A stretch of 64,000 nucleotides of DNA from Stigmatella aurantiaca (lineage in GTDB: Bacteria > Myxococcota > Myxococcia > Myxococcales > Myxococcaceae). The notes below the pieces were generated by a model. It was not told the origin of the DNA, made no database searches, and was given only the letters and a program-made list of their open reading frames with translations. The stretch spans positions 62,001-126,000 of the forward strand of contig NZ_FOAP01000003.1 in NCBI RefSeq assembly GCF_900109545.1. The letters run 5' to 3'. A program made the translations under genes and the position numbers. Below are positions 17,501 to 23,796 of the stretch, piece by piece (position 1 is the stretch's first letter; each line of letters begins with the position of its first letter).

Positions 17501-18054
17501 ACCTCCTCCGGTGAGCGCGCGGCGGACAGGCGCGCGGTGAACTCCTGCAGGCGCGTGAGCCGGTGCGCGGCCTGCTCGGCCCGCTCGGACGCGGCGCGCT
17601 CGGCGGCCACCAGCCGGCTCCGCTCCAGCTCCGCCTCGTGCAGCGGCGAGACGTCCCGGATGAAGACCACCAGCCCCCCGGCCTGCGGAACGAGCCGCGC
17701 CTCGAACCACGCGCCAAAGGGCGCGAAGGAGCCCGTGTGCGTGCTGCGCTCGCCGCTGGCCTGGGCCGCGCGCAGGGCCGCCCCCAAGGGGGCCTCCGAC
17801 AGGTCCGGCAGCTCCGCCCACAGGTTGCGCCCGGCCAGCGCCTCCCGGGTGCGGCCGATGATGCCCTCGGCCACCGTGTTGAGGGCGCGGATGCGCCAGT
17901 CGGAATCCAGCACGAGCACCGCATCGGGGAGGCTCTCCAGGAGGAACTCCCATCCCATTGAGCCCACCAGGGGGGGCGTTGCGCTTGATGGGTCCATGAC
18001 GGTGGATTCAAGAGAATTCATGCGGTTGCGGGAAGATCTACCAGAGTCGTCCAT
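14569..18054 (-). CDS. Multi-sensor hybrid histidine kinase with C-terminal receiver
   Basis: 1161 residues, no membrane segment, so a cytosolic sensor. Domains in order: PAS (about 33-145), short coiled coil, GAF (180-330), PAS (335-465), PAS/PAC (475-600, with a WGWLDAVHPEDR signature), GAF (615-780), HisKA with SHELRTPLTAVLGW near 800, HATPase with FWNLLVNAVKFTPAGG and GGLGLGLAIVRHL, and a receiver (about 1035-1150) with LLVEDAEDARE, phospho-acceptor in VVVSDIGLPGEDG and Lys in MAKPLES. It should autophosphorylate and pass phosphate to its own receiver, then to an unlinked partner. The start is uncertain: ATG 18054, 18021 and 17997 all lack a clear ribosome-binding site. It converges on the polymerase gene, with 12 bases between. 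Confidence 0.92.
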   Translation of the reverse strand: MDDSGRSSRNRMNSLESTVMDPSSATPPLVGSMGWEFLLESLPDAVLVLDSDWRIRALNTVAEGIIGRTREALAGRNLWAELPDLSEAPLGAALRAAQASGERSTHTGSFAPFGAWFEARLVPQAGGLVVFIRDVSPLHEAELERSRLVAAERAASERAEQAAHRLTRLQEFTARLSAARSPEEVTQQTVASAMAAVGATLAMVGVPTETLRTLRVAACQGAPSHVLREYQVLPLDAPLPMSVAFQGEAEWVESPEALGARYPGLAKTLAGSAVAHALASLPLAVEGRVLGVLTLCYPEPHAFTAEEREFLLALARHSALALDRARLLAEGETQRARLEELVMCAPAVVSVTRGSGHRYVLCNPRYRQLLGGKDLTGMSAREAVPVLEGQGVFEAMDRVYETGEPFISKEFPVRLGPKSDVPSEAFFDFVHQPLRDSDGRVEGIATFAFDVTDQVLARRTVEELLRDMARSEERFRAFLTATSEIIWDMPPQGGFDSDQPGWRAFTGQSREALLGWGWLDAVHPEDRQATRQAWRDAVKAGTLFQNEVRLRRQDGMYRHMQMRAVPVLELDGTVREWVGIHRDITRQREDEVERARLLSREQRHRAQLQGLAAASLAIGQAASLDAVLLVITEQARELIGAHQSVTSLTTGEDGAQSISAVSLSEKYSQYRGYSPRADGWGFSAQVCRTNRPLRMAQPELEAHPAWRSIGKSEAEHPPPRGWLAVPLVGSSGSNLGLIQLSDRHEGDFTAEDEAILVQLARMASVAIENARLMAESQAANRAKDEFLAVMSHELRTPLTAVLGWTQMLRTRRGDAAIQEKGLDVIERNARSLAQLIEDVLDVSRILTGKLTLHQRAVDLAGVVQAAVEVVRPRAEQKGVVLVLEAVGGGGMVTGDPGRLQQVFWNLLVNAVKFTPAGGRVEVRVDRDNAEWRVWIKDSGQGIRVEALPHLFERFWQADGSSTREHGGLGLGLAIVRHLVELHRGEVEAESAGLGHGSTFTVRLPVPALLPEPERAASAAEGGVPQVRLDGVRVLLVEDAEDARELISLLLRDRGAQVRAVANAREAMESLEADLPDVVVSDIGLPGEDGHALLKRMRAWAEAKDQWLPAIALTAYAGAEDARRAYRAGFQVHMAKPLESDALVESVARLAARDREAGPHAG

Positions 18055-18189
18055 GTGCGCACGGGTACGCGCCCTGCCAACCGTTCACGGCCAGAAGACA
18101 ATCCTCCCAAAGAGGCGGGGAGCATGGCCGTTTTCCAGCGGCGCCCCCCGGAAAGCCGCTCACTGGCGAGCGTTCGGCCTCCGCGCTGC

Positions 18190-19164
18190 TCAGCGCTGGG
18201 GCGCGAGCAGCCGCTCCTTCAGGGCCTGTCCCTCGCGCGTGTCCCGCAGGTTCACCAGCGTCTGGACGTAATACGTGAGCGCCCACAGGTTCTCTTCCGG
18301 GAGGGCGCCCTTCCACGTCGGCATGGCCGCCCCGCCCACCCCCGCGGCGATGACGCGGTAGAGATCCTCCCGCTGCCGCGCGGGCGTGTACTCCGCGCCC
18401 TCCACCTCTTCTTCCAGCGGCCACACCGTGCGCAGCCGGTGCACGAGGAAGTCCGGCGGCAGCACCTTCGCCGTCTGCGTGGGCTCGCCCTGGGCGTTCA
18501 CCGCCACCGCGTAGTCCGACTCTCGCGCCAGGGCCGTGTACGGATCCGCCTTGCTCAGGTCCACCTTGCGGCCCGTCACCCGCTCCGTCAGTGCCTCCAG
18601 CTCGGGCTTCGGCAGGTAGGCGATGTGGCAGCCCGAGCACCCCGCGTGGCCCGCGCTCGCCACGTGGTACACCGCCTGGCCCCGCGCCACCGCCTCCGGC
18701 TCGCGCCCCTTCCACGGGTCCTCGGAGAGGGCCAGCGGCTGCCCGGGGGCCTCCTGGCGCCAGCGGGGGCTGAACGTCTTCAGGTACTGCACCACGGCCT
18801 CCACGTCCGCCTCGGGCACGTCCCACGGCAGCATGGGCGTGCCGTGCAGCCCGCGCCGCACCGTGCGCTTCAGCGCCGCGTCCGTGGGCAGCTCGCCCGC
18901 CGCCACGCCTCCGAACTTGAACAGCCCCTGCCAGAAGTTGCGCGGCGGAGGACGCATGCCCGAGGCCGAGGGCCCCTGCCCATCCCCGCGCTCGCCGTGG
19001 CAGGACATGCAGTACTGCATGTAGACCGAGTGGCCGCGCTCCAGCGCGGCCACGCTGACCGTGCGCCCGTCTCCCAGCGCCAGGGGCTCGAACTTCGGCG
19101 CCTGCGGCTTGCACCCCATCGCCATCACCCAGCCGCCGAGGGCCAGGGCACGCCACGCGTTCAT
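18190..19164 (-). CDS. Di-haem cytochrome c lipoprotein
   Basis: 324 residues. A lipoprotein signal ends at Cys18 (MAMGC), placing it on the outer face of the membrane. Two c-type haem sites are present, CMSCH at 52-56 and CSGCH at 176-180, with later Met residues (GTPMLPW near 111 and AAMPTWKG near 280) as probable axial ligands. The arrangement fits an electron donor to a terminal oxidase. The start ATG 19164 overlaps the TGA of the upstream subunit III gene by four bases, so the pair is co-translated. The longer open frame upstream is antisense-like sequence within that gene. The gene probably cooperates with the oxidase genes at 32.7-35.4 kb. Confidence 0.88.
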   Translation of the reverse strand: MNAWRALALGGWVMAMGCKPQAPKFEPLALGDGRTVSVAALERGHSVYMQYCMSCHGERGDGQGPSASGMRPPPRNFWQGLFKFGGVAAGELPTDAALKRTVRRGLHGTPMLPWDVPEADVEAVVQYLKTFSPRWRQEAPGQPLALSEDPWKGREPEAVARGQAVYHVASAGHAGCSGCHIAYLPKPELEALTERVTGRKVDLSKADPYTALARESDYAVAVNAQGEPTQTAKVLPPDFLVHRLRTVWPLEEEVEGAEYTPARQREDLYRVIAAGVGGAAMPTWKGALPEENLWALTYYVQTLVNLRDTREGQALKERLLAPQR

Positions 19165-19697
19165 GTCAGGTACACCGCCCCGAGGACCATCGCCCCCGTC
19201 ACCGCCAGGAAATCGCCATAGAGCGCCCAGGGCTTCAGCGCGGCCCCGCGCCGGAGTCCCCATAACGCGAGCCCTGCCACCCCCGGCAGCACATGGGCCG
19301 CGTGCAGCGCGCCCAGGCCGTGGACCGCCGAGGCATACGCGCCGCCTTCCGGCAGCCGCAGCCCCGCGCGCCACAGGGTGCTCAGAACGAAGCCCTGCAC
19401 CGCGAGGAACCCCACCTGGGCCACCAGCGCCCCCACCACGTATCCGCGCGCGGGCGCATGGCGTGCGCCCTGGTGGAGCAGGAGCGCCGCCCCTGCCAGC
19501 AACACGATGCCCAGCACGGGAAGGATCCGGGGCAGCGGCGGCAGGCCGGCAGGAGGCCAGGATTCACGCAGCCGCAGGAAGCCCACCGCGAACACCAGCG
19601 CCGCGAAGAACATCCCCCACGCCAGCAGGCCCACCGTCACCCCGAACACGGGGGTGGCCGCATCCGCCGGATCGCTCTCTGGGGAAAGGGAGGGCAT
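19161..19697 (-). CDS. Cytochrome c oxidase subunit III-like membrane protein
   Basis: 178 residues with five hydrophobic segments (about 18-38, 52-72, 82-104, 123-143 and 157-177) and the subunit III-like features VFAVGFLRLRESWPP, a membrane turn ALLLHQGARHAPARG and GLGALHAAHVLPGVAGLAL near 122-140, where His pairs line the membrane surface. This is the short, five-helix form. ATG 19697 begins MPSLSPESDPAD; the open frame continues upstream but without a better start. It is coupled to the cytochrome c gene (ATGA overlap). Subunits I and II are 13 kb away on the same strand, which is unusual. Confidence 0.8.
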   Translation of the reverse strand: MPSLSPESDPADAATPVFGVTVGLLAWGMFFAALVFAVGFLRLRESWPPAGLPPLPRILPVLGIVLLAGAALLLHQGARHAPARGYVVGALVAQVGFLAVQGFVLSTLWRAGLRLPEGGAYASAVHGLGALHAAHVLPGVAGLALWGLRRGAALKPWALYGDFLAVTGAMVLGAVYLT

Positions 19698-19907
19698 CGG
19701 GCCGGACCATACCCCTATTCCGCGAAGACCCGCTCGCCCCACGGCATCCACTCCTGGACTCCAGGGCAGTCCTCCGCAAGACACCCCCGCGCGGGGCGTG
19801 TTCACTCTTCCGCCTCTGCCCTCCGGGACATCGTTCGCCGCTGGCAAGGGGTCTATAGGGCGCGGGGCATCGTGCCGAGCGCGGTGTCACTCGATGGGGG
19901 GAAGCTC

Positions 19908-21806
19908 ATGAGAATCGGTTCGTTGAACCCGTGGGAGCCGCTCGTCCGGGCGTCCCAGATGATGGGTGTGCTCTTGTTCACCGCAGGGTGGAGCGGTCCG
20001 CTGCGGCCCCCCTCGGACCGGGTGCCGCACCCCCAGTTGGTGGAGCAGTCCCGGCGGATGAATGCCCTGTATGACACGCAGCGCCTCCAGCACGGCGGTC
20101 GGCGCAGCATCGACCTGGATCTCTCCGACGATGCGCAGCACGCCTTCGTCCTGGACCGGCTCCAGGCCTCGGGCAAGACCGCACGGAACGCTCCCGGACT
20201 TTTCCACAAGTTGTCCCAGTTCCGTGCGCACGCCCTCCGCCGCGCCCGGCAGGCCACCCCCGCCGTCACCGTCACGAACGGCTCCTCCTGGTGCGACCAC
20301 TCCCTGATCGTGAAGCCCCCGGCCGCGTCCAACACCGGCGCCTCCCTCACGTATGAGCCCTATGTCCGGGTGAGCTGCCAGGGCGGCGCCGCCTACGTCT
20401 ATGCCGATCTGCTCGTCCACGACATCAACCGCGAGGACACCGAGGGCCGCGTGGTGGCGTCCCAGGCGGGCGAGGAGTACGGCGGCGGCACCGGCTTCAC
20501 CGGCGTGGGCACCGTGGCCTCCGTGGACGTGGCCCCGGGCCGGCTGCTGCGCCTGGAGTCCCTCTCCCTCGCCATGGATGAGGCCACGGGCCGGGCGTTC
20601 ATCTCCTATGCGGTGGAGAAGACGTCCCTCGCCCTGAAGGAGGTGGGGGGGGTCACCCTCCTCCACCCCCGAGAGACTGTCCCGAACAACACGCGGGCCG
20701 ACATCTGGATGTGCCAGCTTCGCGGAGGCTCGGACTGTGACTACGCGGTGGCCGGCTACGACCAGGGCCTCCTCCAGGCCTCCCCGCCCGTTCCCCAGGG
20801 CGTCGCCGCCTCCCGCACCGAGGCCCCTGGCGAGCTGAACCCCGGCGACCTCTGGGCGTTCTCCCGCCCCTTCGAGGCCACCCGGCCCTATGTGCCCCTG
20901 CGCGTGGAGATCCAGGCAGGCAGCCTGAACGGCCAGCCGTGCGCCGTGGACCACTACACCCATGCCCAGGTGCGGCTCCACGCCCCCACGGGCGAGGCGT
21001 GCGTGAGCGCAGGGGATCTCACCCGGCTGCTGCCCGTGGGCCAGCACACCGCCGTGTTCAACCACCTGGCGGATGTCTCCTACAACCTCCAGGGCCAGCG
21101 CGCCCCGGAGTGCTCCACGTCCCGCCTCCTCCAACAGCCGGTCCACCTCACCTTCACCCTCGCGGGCATGGCCCGGTGCACGCAGCCCGATGGCGCCCAC
21201 ACCCTCGAGCCGTTCTACCGCTCGCAGGCCATCGATGCGCGGTCCACCACCGCCCAGCGGCTCCTCTTCCAGAACAGCTGCATGGCCGAGGGCACCCGCA
21301 TCCAGCTCGCCAACGGCCGGGTGCTTCCCGTGGAGCAGGTCGAGACCGGCGACAAGGTCCTCGCCAACCGGATGGGGCTGATTCTCACCGTCACCGACGT
21401 GATTCGCGGCAACGAGACCCAGGACTTCGTGCAGTTGCAGGACAACGCGGGCCACTCCGTCACCCTGACGCAGCTGCACCCGGTCCTCAAAGCCGACGGC
21501 AGGGTGGTGGCGGCCCGGGCCCTGAAGGTCCGTGACCAGGTGCTCACCGACAAGGGCGCCGCGATGCTCAAGTCGGTGAAGCGCGTGCCGGTCCACGGCA
21601 AGCGGGTGTTCAACCTCGCCCTGGGAACCCCCTACGAGCTGCGCGAGGTGGGGGCCCAGGAGCGCACCCTGTTCGCCAGCGGCTTCGTCGTGGGGGACAA
21701 GTCCATGCAGGAGCTGCTGCTGCTGCCGCCCCTGAAGCCCACCGACGTCATGTCCCGGCTGCCCAAGGTCCTGCACGAGGACTTCGCGAACGCGAAGGAG
21801 CCGTAG
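19908..21806 (+). CDS. Secreted protein with C-terminal Hint (Hedgehog/intein) domain
   Basis: 632 residues. An N-terminal hydrophobic stretch (about 14-30) looks like a signal peptide. Residues 40-450 are an unrecognised ectodomain, Cys-containing, with several beta-rich segments. A Hint domain begins at Cys458 (CMAEGTRIQLANGRVLPVEQ), the nucleophile position, continues with GDKVLANR and the block-F-like LTQLHPVL near 521-528, and closes with VFNLALG and LFASGFVVGD. The terminal His-Asn usual in splicing domains is replaced by Gly-Asp, and 35 more residues follow. Hint domains cleave or rearrange peptide bonds by a thioester step. Start ATG 19908 has GGGGGAAG just upstream. Not an intein in a housekeeping host; perhaps a self-processing surface or toxin-delivery protein. 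Confidence 0.78.
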   Translation: MRIGSLNPWEPLVRASQMMGVLLFTAGWSGPLRPPSDRVPHPQLVEQSRRMNALYDTQRLQHGGRRSIDLDLSDDAQHAFVLDRLQASGKTARNAPGLFHKLSQFRAHALRRARQATPAVTVTNGSSWCDHSLIVKPPAASNTGASLTYEPYVRVSCQGGAAYVYADLLVHDINREDTEGRVVASQAGEEYGGGTGFTGVGTVASVDVAPGRLLRLESLSLAMDEATGRAFISYAVEKTSLALKEVGGVTLLHPRETVPNNTRADIWMCQLRGGSDCDYAVAGYDQGLLQASPPVPQGVAASRTEAPGELNPGDLWAFSRPFEATRPYVPLRVEIQAGSLNGQPCAVDHYTHAQVRLHAPTGEACVSAGDLTRLLPVGQHTAVFNHLADVSYNLQGQRAPECSTSRLLQQPVHLTFTLAGMARCTQPDGAHTLEPFYRSQAIDARSTTAQRLLFQNSCMAEGTRIQLANGRVLPVEQVETGDKVLANRMGLILTVTDVIRGNETQDFVQLQDNAGHSVTLTQLHPVLKADGRVVAARALKVRDQVLTDKGAAMLKSVKRVPVHGKRVFNLALGTPYELREVGAQERTLFASGFVVGDKSMQELLLLPPLKPTDVMSRLPKVLHEDFANAKEP

Positions 21807-21838
21807 CCGTCGCCCTGGGGCCGGGGCCATCCCCGGCT

Positions 21839-22981
21839 TCAGGGAAGGGGCGGGCCCTCGGACGGGAGCGCACTGGCGGGCGGGGTCCAGGCCCAGATGG
21901 TGCCGTCCCGGCGCACCGCCAGCGCGTGGTCGATTCCCTCCGCCACCGTCACCACCTGGTCCAGGCCCGGCACCGGGTGCCGGGCCTCCTCCCCGCCATC
22001 CTCCCAGGTCCAGACGGTGCCGTTGGCGCGCACCGCCAGCGCGTGGAGCCCCCCGCTGGCCACGGACACCACCCGGCCCAGCCCGGGCACGGGCACCGGC
22101 CGGGGGCCCGCGCCCACCGTCCACACGGAGCCATCCGCGCGCACCACCCGGGACAGCCACAGCCCCGCGTCCACCGCCACCGCCTCGCTCAGGCCCGGCA
22201 CCCGCTCCGGCACGGAGGGCTGCCCGGTGGCGCCCTGACGGCCCGGATTGCCCTGGCGGGAGGCGTCGTACCCCCACACCCAGACGGTGCCGTCCGCGCG
22301 CACCGCCAGCGAGTGCAGCCCGCCGGCCGCCACCGCCACCACGTCCCGCAGGCCCTGCACGCGCACCGGCGTGGCGCGGTGGCTCAGCGTGCCATCGCCG
22401 AGCTGGCCAAACGCGTTGGAGCCCCAGGCCCACACGGTGCCGTCCGCGCGCACCGCCAGCGAGTGGGCGGAGCCCGCGGCCACGGCCACCGCGCCCCCCA
22501 GCTCCCGCACCCGCACCGGCGTGGCACGCGAGGTGAGCGAGCCATCCCCCAGCCGCCCCTGCTGGTTGTTGCCCCAGGCCCACACGGTGCCGTCCGTGCG
22601 CACCGCCAGCGAGTGCAGCCCGCCGGCCGCCACCGCCACCACCCCGCTCAGCCCCGGCACCCGCCTGGGCTCGGCGTGGGGACGGTGGGTGCCATCGCCG
22701 AGCTGGCCGTCCGCGTTGCCGCCCCAGGCCCACACCGTCGTGTCCTCCAGCACCGCCAGCGCGTGGGTGTAGCCCGCGGCCACCGCCACCCCGCCGCGCA
22801 GCCCGGGCACCTGCACGGGCACGAGCCCTGAATTCACGGGCGGCGCTTCCCGCCCTACCGCCCCCTGGGCCGCGCTCCACGCCTCTGGGTCAGGGGGGGG
22901 GCCGGAGGGCGGACCGCAGCTGGCCGCCACCCCCATGCCCAGACAGACGCCCAGCATCCCGCCCCGTACACGGCTTGTCAT
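21839..22981 (-). CDS. RCC1-repeat lipoprotein
   Basis: 380 residues. The signal peptide ends in VAASC, a lipobox, so it is a surface or periplasmic lipoprotein. From about residue 55 there are six to seven RCC1-type repeats of about 45-50 residues, each with the pattern GLHSLAVRADGTVWAWG-x-N-x-x-GQLGDGT, forming a beta-propeller. The repeat at residues 245-330 is shorter and more diverged. RCC1 propellers mediate protein contacts; secreted versions are numerous in myxobacteria. Start ATG 22981 has GGGAG seven bases upstream; the longer open frame starts earlier without such a site. It converges on the Hint gene. Confidence 0.88.
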   Translation of the reverse strand: MTSRVRGGMLGVCLGMGVAASCGPPSGPPPDPEAWSAAQGAVGREAPPVNSGLVPVQVPGLRGGVAVAAGYTHALAVLEDTTVWAWGGNADGQLGDGTHRPHAEPRRVPGLSGVVAVAAGGLHSLAVRTDGTVWAWGNNQQGRLGDGSLTSRATPVRVRELGGAVAVAAGSAHSLAVRADGTVWAWGSNAFGQLGDGTLSHRATPVRVQGLRDVVAVAAGGLHSLAVRADGTVWVWGYDASRQGNPGRQGATGQPSVPERVPGLSEAVAVDAGLWLSRVVRADGSVWTVGAGPRPVPVPGLGRVVSVASGGLHALAVRANGTVWTWEDGGEEARHPVPGLDQVVTVAEGIDHALAVRRDGTIWAWTPPASALPSEGPPLP

Positions 22982-23130
22982 GCCCCGTCTCCCGTGGCTC
23001 ACGCGCGGAGAGCCTCCCGTTCCATCTACCCGCATCTTCTGGGCGGAAGAACTGTCCCGGGGGGAGAGCCCCGGTAAGGCATTGGACGCCTGTCGGCTTC
23101 GGCTAGAGTCCCGCCCGCGAAAGGGGCCCT

Positions 23131-23784
23131 GTGCTCACCATCTTTGATTGTGACGGCGTGTTGATCGACTCGGAGATCCTCGCCGCGGGCGTCCATGCCG
23201 ACTTGCTGACGGAGATGGGGATGGCCATCACCCTGGAGGAGGTCATCACCCGCTTCACCGGCCTCACCCACGAGCACATCGTCCACCTCGTCGCCCAGCA
23301 GCTCGGCCGTCCCCTGCCCGAGGACTACCGGCAGCGCGCGCTCACGGAGCTCGACCGCCGGATGGAGGCCGTGAAGCCCATTCCGGGCGTCCAGGACATG
23401 CTGGATCAGCTCACCGGCCCGCGCTGCGTCTGCTCGAACTCGGGCAGCGCGCGGCTCCAGCTCAGCCTGACGGCCACCGGGCTCTGGGAGCGCCTCGCCC
23501 CGCACATCTTCTCCGCCCCCGAGGTGGGCCGCTCCAAGCCCGCGCCGGACGTCTTCCTGCACGCGGCGAAGGTGTTCGGCGTCAGCCCCGCGAAGACCCT
23601 CGTCGTCGAGGACTCCGCGCACGGCGTGTCCGGGGCGGTCGCGGCCGGCATGCGGGTGATTGGCTTCACCGGTGGGGGGCACACCTGGCCCGGCCATGCC
23701 GAGACCCTGAAGCAGGCGGGCGCCGTCCAGGTGTTCTCCCGCCTGCCGGACGTGGCCGAGGCCCTGCGAACCCTCCACGCCTGA
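23131..23784 (+). CDS. HAD superfamily phosphatase (phosphoglycolate phosphatase / phosphoglucomutase-like)
   Basis: 217 residues with all HAD motifs: FDCDGVLIDSE near 5-15 (nucleophile Asp6, acid Asp8), CSNSGSARL near 108-116 (motif II Ser), SKPAPDVF near 134-141 (motif III Lys) and VVEDSAHGVSGAVAAG near 154-169 (motif IV). The C1 cap inserted after motif I is alpha-helical, as in the beta-phosphoglucomutase and phosphoglycolate phosphatase group. GTG 23131 has AAGGGG upstream. The substrate cannot be assigned from sequence. It converges with the kinase gene at 23797. Confidence 0.88.
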   Translation: MLTIFDCDGVLIDSEILAAGVHADLLTEMGMAITLEEVITRFTGLTHEHIVHLVAQQLGRPLPEDYRQRALTELDRRMEAVKPIPGVQDMLDQLTGPRCVCSNSGSARLQLSLTATGLWERLAPHIFSAPEVGRSKPAPDVFLHAAKVFGVSPAKTLVVEDSAHGVSGAVAAGMRVIGFTGGGHTWPGHAETLKQAGAVQVFSRLPDVAEALRTLHA

Positions 23785-23796
23785 CGGCCCGGCCGC

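Noticed and set aside
14578-17514. 978-residue open frame antisense to the hybrid kinase
   Set aside because: It is a His/Arg/Pro/Leu-rich shadow caused by high third-position GC; the minus-strand frame has complete kinase motifs.
21839-22981. Plus-strand frames within the RCC1 gene
   Set aside because: They mirror the propeller repeats as Arg/His-rich text with no signal or family pattern.
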